A stretch of DNA of 64,000 nucleotides from Streptosporangium amethystogenes (GCF_000721075.1 NZ_JOEQ01000005.1:1-64000); one strand, 5' to 3'. Shown: positions 42,422 to 51,128, counted from the stretch's first letter. Notes: generated by a model from the sequence alone, not told the origin. A program made the numbers and translations.

Positions 42422-44836
42422 GTGTCGTTGTCAAACGAGGTGCTGCGTGCGGAGCAGGAGTACGTGTCGATGCTGTACGACCGGCTCGACGAGCTCCGCG
42501 AACACGTCACCGGAAGGCTGACGCAGGTACTCGCGGCCTCCGGTGGCACCGCTCAGGCGCGTGTCGAGAAGGACGCCGCGCACGCCGCCTACGCCGAACG
42601 CCTCGCCCGGCTCAACGCGGCCGAACACGGCCTGTGCTTCGGACGACTCGACATGCTCGACGGTGAGCGCCGCCACATCGGCAGGATGGGCCTGCTCGGC
42701 GATGCCGAGGACGACGAGGACACGACCCCGCTGCTCATCGACTGGCGGGCACCGGCCGCCCGCCCGTTCTACCTCGCCACCGCGGTCACCTCGGAGGGCG
42801 TCCGGCTGCGCCGGCACATCAAGGACCGCGACCGCACGGTGATCGAGATCCATGACGAGTTGCTCGACCTCGAATCCGCGGCAGGGGCCAGGCACGAGGG
42901 GCTGGCGGGCGAGGCCACCCTGCTGGCCGCCCTGAACGCCGGCCGGACCGGCCGGATGTCCGACATCGTCCAGACGATCCAGGCCGAGCAGGATCGCATC
43001 ATCCGGTCCGAGCACACCGGAGTGCTCGTCGTGCAGGGGGGACCCGGGACGGGAAAGACCGCGGTGGCACTGCACCGTGCGGCCTACCTGCTCTACACCC
43101 GCCGACGGCAGCTGGCGCGGCGGGTGGTGCTGGTCATCGGACCGAACGCCACGTTCCTGCGCTACATCGGGAACGTGCTTCCCGCGCTGGGCGAGACGAG
43201 CGTGCTCCTGTCGACCGTCGGCGGGCTGTATCCCGGGGTGACCGCGGAACGATCGGAGACGCCCGAGACCGCCGAGGTGAAGGGGCGGCTGGCGATGGCC
43301 GAGGTGGTCGCCGCCGCCGTACGCGACCGCGAGTGGGTACCGGAGGACCATCTTGAGGTGGAGTACGAGAGACAGACGCTGCGCCTGGATCGGCGGACCT
43401 GCGAGCGGGCGCGCGATCTGGCGCGGGGCTCGCTGTCCCCGCACAATCCGGCCAGACCGCTCGTGGTCCGGGAGATCAGCAGGGCCCTCGCCGAGCAGTA
43501 CGCCGAACGCGTCGGCACCGATCCGTTCGACGGTGAGCTCCTGCTGGACGACGACCAGGTGGAGGGCATCCGGCGGGAGATGCTCACCGACGAGGCGGTC
43601 CTGGCCGCACTCGATGAGCTCTGGCCCGACCTGACGCCGCAGCGGCTGCTCACCGACCTGTTCGGCTCCGCAGATCGCATCGCCTCCGCGGCACCGGGGT
43701 TCACCCCCGAGGATCGGGCGCTGCTGCTGCGGGAGCCCGGCGGCGGCTGGTCGCCCGCCGATGTGCCGCTGCTGGACGAGGCGGCCGAACTGCTCGGTGA
43801 GGACACCTGGACGGAGCGGATCCGGCAGGAGTACGAACGGCGTGAGCGGGTCTCCTACGCCCAGGGGGTGCTGGACGTCGCGATGGGTTCGCGGGCCACC
43901 GATCTGGAGGACGACCAGGAGGCCGAGATACTCACGGTCAACGACCTGGTCGACGCGGACACGCTCGCCGAGCGGCACCAGGAGGCGGACCACCGCACCT
44001 CGGCCGAGCGCGCGGCCGCCGACCGGACCTGGACATTCGGCCACGTGATCGTCGACGAGGCGCAGGAGTTGTCGGAGATGGCCTGGCGGCTGCTGATGCG
44101 GAGATGCCCGACCAAGTCGATGACCGTCGTCGGAGACACGGCGCAGAGCGGGGACCTGGCCGGCACCCTGTCGTGGGGACGGGTGCTCGACCCCTACGTC
44201 AAGGGGCGCTGGCGGCTTGAGAACCTCACCCGGAACTACCGGGTGCCGGCCGAGATCATGGCCGTCGCCGCCGATGTGCTGGCGGAGATCGGCGCAGGCC
44301 TTGAGGCGCCCGTCTCGGTACGGGAGAGCGGCATCGAGCCCTGGAGGCTCCGCGTGCCGCCGGAGGAACTCACCGACCGGCTGATCGAGGTCATCGCCAT
44401 CGAGGCCGCCGGGCTGACCGACCGGCGGCTGGCGGTCATCACGCCGGACTCGCTGCTGGAACCGCTCGGCCTCGCGATCACGGCGGGGGTGCCGGAAGCG
44501 TCCGTCGGTGAGGACCCCGACGCGCCCCGCCCCGTCGTCGTGCTGAACGTCAGGCAGGCTAAGGGCCTGGAGTTCGACGAGGTGCTGGTGGTCGAGCCGG
44601 GCCTGATCGTCGCCGAGTCGCCACGCGGGCTCAACAACCTGTACGTCGCCCTGACCCGTGCCACCCGGCGGCTGGGCGTGCTGCACACCGCGGAGCTCAC
44701 GCCACCGGCCATGCCGCGCGCGCTGGACGCATGGCCGTTCGCGGATCGCGATCTCCGGGCGGACACGCCCTTGAGGGAGCCGACCAGCCTGGAGGGGGAG
44801 ACCTTCGGCGGGCAGCGCGCCAACAGGTGCACGTGA
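42422..44836 (+). CDS. HelD-family RNA polymerase-associated ATPase
   Basis: 804 aa superfamily-1 ATPase, a second HelD paralogue distinct from the helR gene. An N-terminal coiled coil (EVLRAEQEYVSMLYDRLDEL and following) precedes LLIDWRAPAARPFYLAT. Walker A is GGPGTGKTAVALHRAAYLLY (about 202-221). Later motifs are VIVDEAQELSEMAWRLLMRR, LENLTRNYRVPAEIMAVAAD, RQAKGLEFDEVLVVEPG and NNLYVALTRATRRLGVLHTA. HelD proteins free RNA polymerase from DNA and nucleic acids. GTG start behind GAGGA. The last 30 or so residues are read from the opposite strand of an IS200 remnant, so the native C-terminus has probably been replaced. A 64-nt near-identical fragment of this gene recurs at 50836. Confidence 0.85.
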   Translation: MSLSNEVLRAEQEYVSMLYDRLDELREHVTGRLTQVLAASGGTAQARVEKDAAHAAYAERLARLNAAEHGLCFGRLDMLDGERRHIGRMGLLGDAEDDEDTTPLLIDWRAPAARPFYLATAVTSEGVRLRRHIKDRDRTVIEIHDELLDLESAAGARHEGLAGEATLLAALNAGRTGRMSDIVQTIQAEQDRIIRSEHTGVLVVQGGPGTGKTAVALHRAAYLLYTRRRQLARRVVLVIGPNATFLRYIGNVLPALGETSVLLSTVGGLYPGVTAERSETPETAEVKGRLAMAEVVAAAVRDREWVPEDHLEVEYERQTLRLDRRTCERARDLARGSLSPHNPARPLVVREISRALAEQYAERVGTDPFDGELLLDDDQVEGIRREMLTDEAVLAALDELWPDLTPQRLLTDLFGSADRIASAAPGFTPEDRALLLREPGGGWSPADVPLLDEAAELLGEDTWTERIRQEYERRERVSYAQGVLDVAMGSRATDLEDDQEAEILTVNDLVDADTLAERHQEADHRTSAERAAADRTWTFGHVIVDEAQELSEMAWRLLMRRCPTKSMTVVGDTAQSGDLAGTLSWGRVLDPYVKGRWRLENLTRNYRVPAEIMAVAADVLAEIGAGLEAPVSVRESGIEPWRLRVPPEELTDRLIEVIAIEAAGLTDRRLAVITPDSLLEPLGLAITAGVPEASVGEDPDAPRPVVVLNVRQAKGLEFDEVLVVEPGLIVAESPRGLNNLYVALTRATRRLGVLHTAELTPPAMPRALDAWPFADRDLRADTPLREPTSLEGETFGGQRANRCT

Positions 44837-45031
44837 TCACGCTCACCGTTGAACTCGACCGGCTCGGTCTCGAAGTCGGCGTAGAAGGCCCGCATGACCT
44901 CTTCGCACCACGTGAGGATTTCGTCGGTGAACGGCCCGGCACCCGGGTGTGAAGACCACGTGTGCGCAGAGGGGGTAAACGACCGTACGGCCCCTGCGAA
45001 CGTCGGGGGCCGGCTCCCAGCGTGGTGACAT
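44750..45031 (-). mobile_element. IS200/IS605 tnpA remnant
   Basis: The GTG at 45031 begins MSPRWEPAPDVRRGRTVVYP and CAHVVFTPG in one frame. The neighbouring frame continues FTDEILTWCEEVMRAFYADF, EFNGERDHVHLLARCPP and SRLVGSLKGVSARR. The HUH motif DHVHLL is intact, but a frameshift near 44945 and loss of the C-terminal catalytic Tyr helix make it inactive. It overlaps the 3' end of the HelD gene on the opposite strand. Confidence 0.75.
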
Positions 45032-45050
45032 CGATCATACGATCTTCCCT

Positions 45051-45125
45051 GTGAAGATCGCCGTGCGGGTGAAGCCGATGCCGCAGGCCGATCAGGCCAC
45101 CTTGCCCTGGCCGGTCCGGCAGAGC
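45051..45125 (+). mobile_element. tnpB start remnant of the same IS605-type element
   Basis: GTG at 45051 reads VKIAVRVKPMPQADQA, the usual opening of IS605 OrfB/TnpB proteins, divergent from tnpA as in intact elements. After about 18 codons homology stops. Confidence 0.5.
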
Positions 45126-45151
45126 GGGCGGGCCGGACAAGCACTCGTATC

Positions 45152-45739
45152 TCAGGGTTGTGGTTGAGGTCCCATGCCGGCGAAGAGGACGTTGAGGATC
45201 CGGTCGACATACTCATGGGTCAGTGGTTCCTGAGTGATCAGGAGCTGGAAGTACAGCGGGCCGGACAGGATCGCCATTGCCAGGTCGAGGTCGAAGCCGG
45301 ACGACAGCTGGCCCTGTTCGCGGGCCGCCTTCAGCCGGGCGACGGTCTTGTCCGCCTGCGGGACGATGAAGCGCTCGTTGAGTGCGGCGGCGACCTGGGA
45401 ATCGTGCTGGGCCTCGCCGATCAGGGCCTGGAACAAGGGACCGAAGGGCGGCCCGGCGAGCAGGTCGACGGCCGCGTAGATCTGCGTGCGCAGGTCGGCG
45501 ACGACGTCGCCGGTGTTGGGATAGTTCAGGCCAGGTTCGTTCAGCGACAAGAGCGAGTCGAGCAGCAGGGCTCCCTTGGATGACCATCGGCGGTAGATGG
45601 TGTGCTTGCCGGCGCCGGCGCGGGCCGCGACCGCTTCAATGCTCAGTTTGGCGTAGCCGATCTCCTGGCCCAGCTCCAGTGTGGTCCGCATGATGGCCTC
45701 GGTCCGGTCGGCGCCGCGACGATGAGGTGTGTCCGTCAT
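45152..45739 (-). CDS. TetR/AcrR-family repressor
   Basis: 195 aa. N-terminal TetR helix-turn-helix at about 12-58: ADRTEAIMRTTLELGQEIGY, AKLSIEAVAARAGAGKHTIY, RRWSSKGALLLDSL. The C-terminal ligand domain follows (VVADLRTQIYAAVDLLAGPP, then ILSGPLYFQLLITQEPLTHE). ATG at 45739. Divergent from a Vat-type acetyltransferase across 198 nt that hold two related palindromes and a consensus-like promoter for the acetyltransferase. It most likely represses that gene until an inducer, perhaps the antibiotic, binds. Confidence 0.85.
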   Translation of the reverse strand: MTDTPHRRGADRTEAIMRTTLELGQEIGYAKLSIEAVAARAGAGKHTIYRRWSSKGALLLDSLLSLNEPGLNYPNTGDVVADLRTQIYAAVDLLAGPPFGPLFQALIGEAQHDSQVAAALNERFIVPQADKTVARLKAAREQGQLSSGFDLDLAMAILSGPLYFQLLITQEPLTHEYVDRILNVLFAGMGPQPQP

Positions 45740-45754
45740 GCCGTCACCTTATCG

Positions 45755-45772
45755 GTACGGTACGTGCCGTAC
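45755..45772. promoter_or_regulatory. TetR operator 1 (near own start)
   Basis: GTACGG-TACGTG-CCGTAC, an inverted repeat sharing the core CGGTACGTGCCG with operator 2, 16 nt upstream of the tetR start codon. Candidate autoregulatory site. Confidence 0.6.
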
Positions 45773-45801
45773 TTGACAGTAAAAGCCCGTTTGGGCATCA
45801 T
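45773..45801 (+). promoter_or_regulatory. Promoter of the Vat-type acetyltransferase
   Basis: TTGACA (45773-45778), a perfect -35 consensus, lies 17 nt before CATCAT (45796-45801), a partial -10. The -10 is overlapped by operator 2, so bound repressor would block transcription. Confidence 0.5.
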
Positions 45802-45832
45802 CACATCGGCACGGTACGTGCCGATGTGATGA
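45798..45832. promoter_or_regulatory. TetR operator 2, 35-bp perfect palindrome
   Basis: Two 16-bp arms around a 3-nt GTA centre; the inner core is CATCGGCACG-GTA-CGTGCCGATG. It covers the -10 and start region of the rightward promoter and is the strongest dyad in this intergenic region. Confidence 0.75.
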
Positions 45833-45937
45833 AGAGCGGCCGCCGAGGGCGGCGTGTCCTGCCTCAACGTGCACGATGTCAAGGCAATGAGACCTGACGT
45901 TCCCAACCCCACTTCTCCGGAAAGAAGATGATTTGTG

Positions 45938-46582
45938 ATGCCCGTTCCCGCCGACCCGGCAGTGGTGCATCCCATGCCCGAGCAGCCGCGTCTGGTGCTG
46001 CTGAAGCCGCTGGTCACCTCGCCGCTGATCGAGATCGGGGAGTTCTCCTACTACGACGATCCGGACGATCCGACTGCCTTCGAGACCCGTAATGTGCTGT
46101 ACCACTATGGGCCGGAGAAACTGCTCATCGGGAAGTTCTGCGCGTTGGGCGAGGGCGTGCGGTTCATCATGAACGGCGCCAACCACCGCATGGACGGCCC
46201 CTCGACGTTCCCTTTCCCGATCATGGGCGGCTCCTGGGCCGAGCACTTCGACCTCATCACCGGCCTGCCCGGACGGGGCGACACCGTGGTGGGCAACGAC
46301 GTCTGGATCGGTTACCGGGCCATGGTGATGCCCGGTGTCCGCATCGGCCACGGGGCGATCATCGCCTCCGGCTCCGTCGTCGTCGACGACGTGCCCGACT
46401 ACGGCATCGTCGGCGGTAACCCGGCCAGGCTCATCCGCCGCCGCCACAGCGAGGCCGACATCGACCGTCTTCTGGCCCTGGCCTGGTGGGACTGGCCGCT
46501 GCAGCTCATCACCGAGCACGTCCGCACGATCATGTCCGGCAGCGTCGACGAGCTGGAAAAGGCGGTCTCCGCGCAGGTGTAG
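45938..46582 (+). CDS. Vat-family streptogramin A O-acetyltransferase
   Basis: 214 aa left-handed beta-helix xenobiotic acetyltransferase. The hexapeptide coils are visible: IGKFCALGEGVRFIMNGANH, GDTVVGNDVWIGYRAMVMPG, VRIGHGAIIASGSVVVDDVP, DYGIVGGNPARLIRRR. The catalytic His is in NGANHRMDG and the insertion PFPIMGGSWAEH is typical of Vat enzymes. The enzyme acetylates streptogramin A antibiotics with acetyl-CoA in the cytoplasm. ATG at 45938; GTG one codon earlier is possible. First gene of a resistance group: erythromycin esterase and a monooxygenase follow on the same strand. Confidence 0.85.
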   Translation: MPVPADPAVVHPMPEQPRLVLLKPLVTSPLIEIGEFSYYDDPDDPTAFETRNVLYHYGPEKLLIGKFCALGEGVRFIMNGANHRMDGPSTFPFPIMGGSWAEHFDLITGLPGRGDTVVGNDVWIGYRAMVMPGVRIGHGAIIASGSVVVDDVPDYGIVGGNPARLIRRRHSEADIDRLLALAWWDWPLQLITEHVRTIMSGSVDELEKAVSAQV

Positions 46583-46774
46583 GGGTACGTCAGGCCGGCC
46601 GTCAGGCGGGGCGACGGACCGCTCAACAGTCCTGGCGCCGGACAGTCGGCAGCCCGGGGCGGCCCGGCGGCTTCACCGCTGTGCCGCCGAGCTCCTGTGG
46701 CGCCCCGCGTGCGGTGATCCGCGCTCCCACCCCGTCGTTTGATTCACCCTCGACACCAGAATCGAGCTGTCAGC

Positions 46775-48046
46775 ATGCCTGCTCCGTCCCACCACGCCTC
46801 ATTCGCCGGCTGGCTTGGCGCCCATGCCGCCCCGCTCACCCACCTCGACCCTGAGGCGCCGCTCGATGACCTGGAGCCGCTGCGCGAGCTCGTCGGTAAC
46901 GCGCGCGTCGTCGCGATCGGTGAGAACTCCCACTTCATCACCGAGTTCTCGCTCATGCGCCGGCGCATCCTGCGGTTCCTGGTCGAACGCTGCGGCTTCA
47001 CCGTCCTGGCCTTCGAGTACGGCCTCAGCGAAGGCTTCCCTCTGGACGCCTGGGCTCAAGGGGAGGGCTCGAACGATGATCTGTCGGCCCATCTCGCCGC
47101 GGCGATCCCGGTGGGGATCGATGAGCCGCTGCGCTGGATGCGCCGGCACAACGCCACAGCCGCGATGCCGGTCCGTTTCGCCGGGATCGACATCCCGGCG
47201 GCCGGTGGATCCTTGCTTCCCGCCCTGGCCCCGGTCGCCGACTACCTGCGCCAGGTCGACCCCGAGACCCTCCCGGCGATCCAGACGGCGATGCGGATCG
47301 CCGAATCGTTCGCCGGTGCCTCCGCGGCCGCGGCCGCACCGGCCTGGACCCGCCTGGCCACCGTCGAGCAGGACGCCCTCAGCGCGACCCTGACGCGCCT
47401 GCTCATCCGGTTCCGCGCCGTCGCACCGCTGTACGTCTCCCGGAGTGACCAGCACAGTTATGACATCGCCCGGCGTCGCCTCGAGGCCGCCTGCCACGCC
47501 GACTACGGCTTTCGCGCCATGGCCGGCCTGTACGCCGGCAACGGCCTGACCGCCGACACCTCGGCCCGGGACGTCTACATGGCCGAGTCGATCCTGTGGC
47601 ACCTGGAGCGCTTGGACCCCGGGACCCGCATCGTGCTGGCGGCCCACAACGCCCACATCCAGAAAACGCCGGTCTCCTTCAACGGCCACCTCACCGGGCT
47701 CCCCATGGGACAGCACCTGCACAACTCCCTGGGCGATGACTACGTCGCCCTCGCCCTGACCAGCATCACCGGACACACCGCCGACATGCGCCCCGATGAG
47801 AACGCCCGCTTCGGCTTCGCCATCGACAACACCCCGCTACAGCCGCCCGAGCCGGGCAGCATCGAAGCCGCCTTCGCCGACGCCGACCTGGGGATCAGCA
47901 TCGCCGACCTCCGCCAGGCGCACCACGAGATTCCCGGCCCCGACCGCATCCGGATCCAGAGCGCCTACCTGCACACCCCCGTCCTCGACGCGTTCGACGG
48001 CATCCTCAGCACCCCGACCTCCACCGTGGCCGACATCGCAGGCTGA
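46775..48046 (+). CDS. Erythromycin esterase family protein
   Basis: 423 aa from the ATG at 46775. Motifs of the Ere family: VVAIGENSHFITEFSLMRRR (GExxH, about 48-52), AFEYGLSEGFPLDAWAQG, MPVRFAGIDIPAAGGSLLPA and the late IVLAAHNAHIQKTPVSFNGH with the metal- or base-type HNAH (about 295). EreA/EreB open the macrolactone of erythromycin; many relatives have other or unknown esters as substrate. 192 nt downstream of vat, then 11 nt to a broken hydrolase gene. Usual length for the family is about 400-430 aa. Confidence 0.8.
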   Translation: MPAPSHHASFAGWLGAHAAPLTHLDPEAPLDDLEPLRELVGNARVVAIGENSHFITEFSLMRRRILRFLVERCGFTVLAFEYGLSEGFPLDAWAQGEGSNDDLSAHLAAAIPVGIDEPLRWMRRHNATAAMPVRFAGIDIPAAGGSLLPALAPVADYLRQVDPETLPAIQTAMRIAESFAGASAAAAAPAWTRLATVEQDALSATLTRLLIRFRAVAPLYVSRSDQHSYDIARRRLEAACHADYGFRAMAGLYAGNGLTADTSARDVYMAESILWHLERLDPGTRIVLAAHNAHIQKTPVSFNGHLTGLPMGQHLHNSLGDDYVALALTSITGHTADMRPDENARFGFAIDNTPLQPPEPGSIEAAFADADLGISIADLRQAHHEIPGPDRIRIQSAYLHTPVLDAFDGILSTPTSTVADIAG

Positions 48047-48057
48047 GGGACCTCGAC

Positions 48058-48273
48058 ATGAGGCATCGCAACCCCAGCCTGGCAGCGCCGCCGCTGGATG
48101 AGCTTCACGAGGTGGGCGGACGCCGCCTGCCGCTGCACCGCTCGGGCACGGGCGGACCGGCGGTGGTGGTCCTGCCGCACGGTCGCCGGTCGAGGCCGGC
48201 ACCTTTGGACATGTTGTTGACGATCAGGCCGCGCGAGGACGCGACGAAAGCCTGCGAGGAGGGTGACCAGTGA
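48058..48273 (+). pseudogene. N-terminal remnant of an alpha/beta hydrolase
   Basis: 71 codons beginning MRHRNPSLAAPPLDELHEVG and VGGRRLPLHRSGTGGPAVVV, the standard first strands of an alpha/beta hydrolase. The oxyanion HG and everything after are missing, and the frame slides into unrelated sequence before ending in GTGA with the monooxygenase start. Probably a deletion within the resistance operon. Confidence 0.55.
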
Positions 48274-49799
48274 CGAACGCCGATGTGATCATTGTGGGGG
48301 CCGGGCCGACCGGTCTCATGCTGGCCGTTGAACTGCGTTTGGCCGGGGTGCGGCCGTTGGTGCTGGAGCGGCAGCCGCGGCGCCGGGATATCCCCAAGGC
48401 CGGGGGCCTGGGTGGGCAGATCCTGGAGCTGCTGCGCTATCGCGGCTTGCTGGAACGATTCGAAGCCGCCTGCACCGGCCCTGCTCCGGCTCCTCGCTTC
48501 CCGTTCGGCGGGGTGCACCTGGACTTCACCCAGCTGGCAGATCCGCCACTGCATGCTCTGCCGCTACCGCAGCAGCAACTTGAGCGGCTGCCCGACGACC
48601 GCGCCGCCGAACTCGGTGTCGACATCCGCCGGGGACACGAGGTGGCCGGGGTGAGCCAGGACGACGCCGCAGTGAGAGTGGACGTGCGCGGCCCCGACGG
48701 GCCGTACCAGGTGGGCGCCCGATACCTCGTAGGCTGCGACGGCGCGCGCAGCCGGGTGCGTGACTGGGCGGGCATCGGCTTCCCCGGCACCACCTATCCG
48801 GAGGTCAACCGGCTGGCCCAGGTCAGCCTGCCCGACACGGTGACCGTGCTCGGCAATGGCGATCTCGACGTGCCCGGCTTCGGCATGATCCGCGCGGGTT
48901 TCACCCGGACGGACCACGGCCTGTTCGGCGTCGGCTCCTCGCCTGACTCCAGGGTCGTCTCCCTCTACACCATCGAAGACGAGAGCACCGACTACGACGA
49001 CGATATCCCGACGACCGTCGCCGAACTCCAGGACAGCATCCGCCGCGTGCTCGGCGTGAACCTGCCCGTGGGAGAGGCGATCCGGCTGTCGCGCTTCACC
49101 TTCAAGGCCCGGCAGGCCGAACGCTACCGCCAGGGGCGGATCCTGCTCGCCGGCGATGCGGCGCACCTGTTCCCGGCCACCGGCGTGGCACTCAACGCCG
49201 GCATGCTGGATGCGGTCAACCTGGCCTGGAAGCTGGCCGCCAACCTGCAGGGCTGGGCGCCGACCGACCTGCTGGACACCTATCACGACGAACGCCACCT
49301 CGCCGGCGCCCGCACCATGTTGCACACCCGCGCCCAGGTGGCCCTGCGGCGCGGACACGACGCGGCCGCCGAAGCACTGCGAGATGTCTTCTCCGAACTG
49401 CTCACCGACGAACAACCGCTGCGCCGGATGGGAGCCCTGGTCGCCGGCACCGACATCCGCTACCCGATGCCCGGCACCGGCCACCATCCGCTGACCGGCA
49501 CCTTCGCCCCCAGCCTCCCCCTGCACACCGACCAGGGCATCACCGGCATCGCGCAACTCATGCACCCCGCCCGGCCCGTTCTGCTCGACCTCGCCGACCG
49601 CCCAGACCTCCGCCAGGCCGCCCGGGACTGGCGGCATCGCGTCGACATCCACACCGCCAAAACCGATGATCGACCGACCGACGCCCTGCTGATCCGCCCG
49701 GACGGCCACATCGCCTGGGCCGCGACCCTCGACGAACCTGCCGACACCGCCGCGCCCGCGCTGCGCGAAGCGCTCTCCACCTGGTTCGGCACACCCTGA
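48270..49799 (+). CDS. Class A FAD-dependent aromatic monooxygenase (Rox/PgaE-like)
   Basis: 509 aa. The Rossmann FAD site VIIVGAGPTGLMLAVELRLA opens the protein. The DG motif is in YLVGCDGARSRVRDWAGIGF (about 150-170), and the ribityl/GD motif in GRILLAGDAAHLFPATGVAL with LNAGMLDAVNLAWKLAANLQ (about 290-325). A thioredoxin-like C-terminal domain follows, as in rifampicin monooxygenase Rox and tailoring hydroxylases. It may be about 20 aa short around residue 105, where the sequence joins LPQQQLERLPDDRAAELGVD directly. GTG start behind GGAGGG, overlapping the broken hydrolase stop. In this setting antibiotic inactivation is likely, substrate unproven. Confidence 0.8.
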   Translation: MTNADVIIVGAGPTGLMLAVELRLAGVRPLVLERQPRRRDIPKAGGLGGQILELLRYRGLLERFEAACTGPAPAPRFPFGGVHLDFTQLADPPLHALPLPQQQLERLPDDRAAELGVDIRRGHEVAGVSQDDAAVRVDVRGPDGPYQVGARYLVGCDGARSRVRDWAGIGFPGTTYPEVNRLAQVSLPDTVTVLGNGDLDVPGFGMIRAGFTRTDHGLFGVGSSPDSRVVSLYTIEDESTDYDDDIPTTVAELQDSIRRVLGVNLPVGEAIRLSRFTFKARQAERYRQGRILLAGDAAHLFPATGVALNAGMLDAVNLAWKLAANLQGWAPTDLLDTYHDERHLAGARTMLHTRAQVALRRGHDAAAEALRDVFSELLTDEQPLRRMGALVAGTDIRYPMPGTGHHPLTGTFAPSLPLHTDQGITGIAQLMHPARPVLLDLADRPDLRQAARDWRHRVDIHTAKTDDRPTDALLIRPDGHIAWAATLDEPADTAAPALREALSTWFGTP

Positions 49800-50037
49800 A
49801 ACGACGACGAGGTCGCCGCGCTGAGGTAGGCGACCGACTGACAGGCCGCCTGGCCCGGCTCACGATCATTTCGGTCTTGGGCCGCTCGGCGTACTTCTTG
49901 ACCTGCGACGCATCGCCGATCCCTCGCTGCTGGGCAAGACAGTCCACCACCGGTCATGGCAGCGAACCACGCGTGGCCGACGTGTGCAGCGGGAGCGGTT
50001 ACCACAACAACCCGAACAACTGACCAAACGAAACAGC
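49800..50037. other. Gap after the resistance group
   Basis: No gene recognised. A minus-strand piece near 49850-49940 (RGIGDASQVKKYAERPKTEM) looks coding but fits no family I know; it may be transposon debris. Confidence 0.3.
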
Positions 50038-50077
50038 GGAGCCCCGGCCCCCCACAGAAAAGGGGGGCCGGGGCTCC
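50038..50077 (+). terminator. 16-bp hairpin terminator
   Basis: GGAGCCCCGGCCCCCC pairs perfectly with GGGGGGCCGGGGCTCC around an ACAGAAAA loop. It closes the resistance group. Confidence 0.75.
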
Positions 50078-50267
50078 GTCCTGTCGGTGGATGACGAGGA
50101 GCCGTCCGCAAACGGGCGGAAGCCGGTCTCGCTGGATGCGAGGCAGTCCCAGCGATCTGAGATATCCGCCCATTCGTCCCACAGACCTGAGGCATGATCG
50201 CTGAAGTGTGGCTCGCCGCATCGGTGACCCCCTGAAGCCGACACCCGACCGTTCTGGAGGAGTCGTC

Positions 50268-50717
50268 ATGACCATGCCTGAGCACATCGCGACCTGGCGC
50301 GACGCTCGCTACGACATGCCCGTCAGCCGGCAGTTGGAGCGTTACAACGAGTTGGCCGCCAGGCACGCGTCGGCTCGCGCCCGGATCGAGCTGGTGGCCC
50401 GAGGGATCTATGACCCCGCCCGGCATGGAGCCGATGACCGTCCTTCGCTCACCGTGGCCGAGCACATCGAACTGCTGGCGCTGGCGGAGTGCATCGCACG
50501 CACCGTGCGCCATCCCGCCAACGTCCACCACGCGCTGCTGGCCGGGGTCACCTGGGCCGACATCGCCCGCACTGTCGACTCCGACGAGCTCACCGTCCGG
50601 CGGGACTACCGGCGGTGGGCCGACGACCAGCACGACCTCAACCGACACGACCCCAACCTCGGTATGACCGCCGATGAGCACGTTGCCGCCACCGCCAGAG
50701 CCGCGGAGGGGATCTAG
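50268..50717 (+). CDS. Hypothetical helical protein with HTH-like segment
   Basis: 149 aa from ATG behind GGAGGAG. All helical: IATWRDARYDMPVSRQLERY, ARARIELVARGIYDPARHG, VAEHIELLALAECIARTVRH. A segment similar to a sigma-region-4-like helix-turn-helix, LAGVTWADIARTVDSDELTV and RRDYRRWADDQ (about 95-125), suggests DNA binding. The actinomycete family is unnamed to me. No partner gene is obvious; a HelD fragment lies downstream. Confidence 0.6.
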   Translation: MTMPEHIATWRDARYDMPVSRQLERYNELAARHASARARIELVARGIYDPARHGADDRPSLTVAEHIELLALAECIARTVRHPANVHHALLAGVTWADIARTVDSDELTVRRDYRRWADDQHDLNRHDPNLGMTADEHVAATARAAEGI

Positions 50718-50835
50718 CGACCGCAGCGGCCCGATCTTTCCGGTCAAACCGAACTCGGCCACCATTTCCAGCGTGGTCACGGGGTGAAGCATGCCAACGG
50801 CAGCGGTCAGACGTCCACGGCGTCACCCGGCGGCT

Positions 50836-50899
50836 GGGCGCTGGCGGCTTGAGAACCTCACCCGGAACCACCGGGTGCCGGCTGAGATCATGGCCGTGG
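50836..50899 (+). pseudogene. Short duplicate fragment of the HelD gene
   Basis: About 64 nt, encoding RWRLENLTRNHRVPAEIMAV, nearly identical to 44205-44268 in the 42.4-kb HelD gene (two or three base differences, one giving Tyr to His). Both flanks are unrelated. It is a relic of recombination or of a third HelD gene. Confidence 0.7.
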
Positions 50900-51010
50900 T
50901 CAACCAGGATCCGATGTTCCGGCCGGGAGCCTCGCCGCCGTCTCACCGCAGCCCTGCCACGGCGAACCGGTACGGATCTTCCACGCGATGCCGTTCAGTA
51001 CCCGGCGATC

Positions 51011-51053
51011 GTTACTCCCGTCAGGGCGGCTCGACCGCCCTGACGGGAGTAAC
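51011..51053. terminator. 19-bp perfect hairpin
   Basis: GTTACTCCCGTCAGGGCGG pairs with CCGCCCTGACGGGAGTAAC around a 5-nt loop, 75 nt beyond the 3' end of the chitinase gene (minus strand). A terminator for that gene is the simplest reading. Confidence 0.65.
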
Positions 51054-51128
51054 TCTCATCGGTCAGTTCATGACGGCGAATCACCCGGACATGATCTCGT
51101 ACGACCTGGATCCTTTTGACGGCGCACC

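Noticed and set aside
42431..44686. Minus-strand open frame of 751 codons opposite HelD
   Set aside because: Shadow of the HelD gene, with low-complexity composition and no family features.
49850..49940. Coding-like minus-strand piece after the monooxygenase gene
   Set aside because: The peptide is plausible but matches no family I recognise, and the frame has no start or end consistent with a gene.
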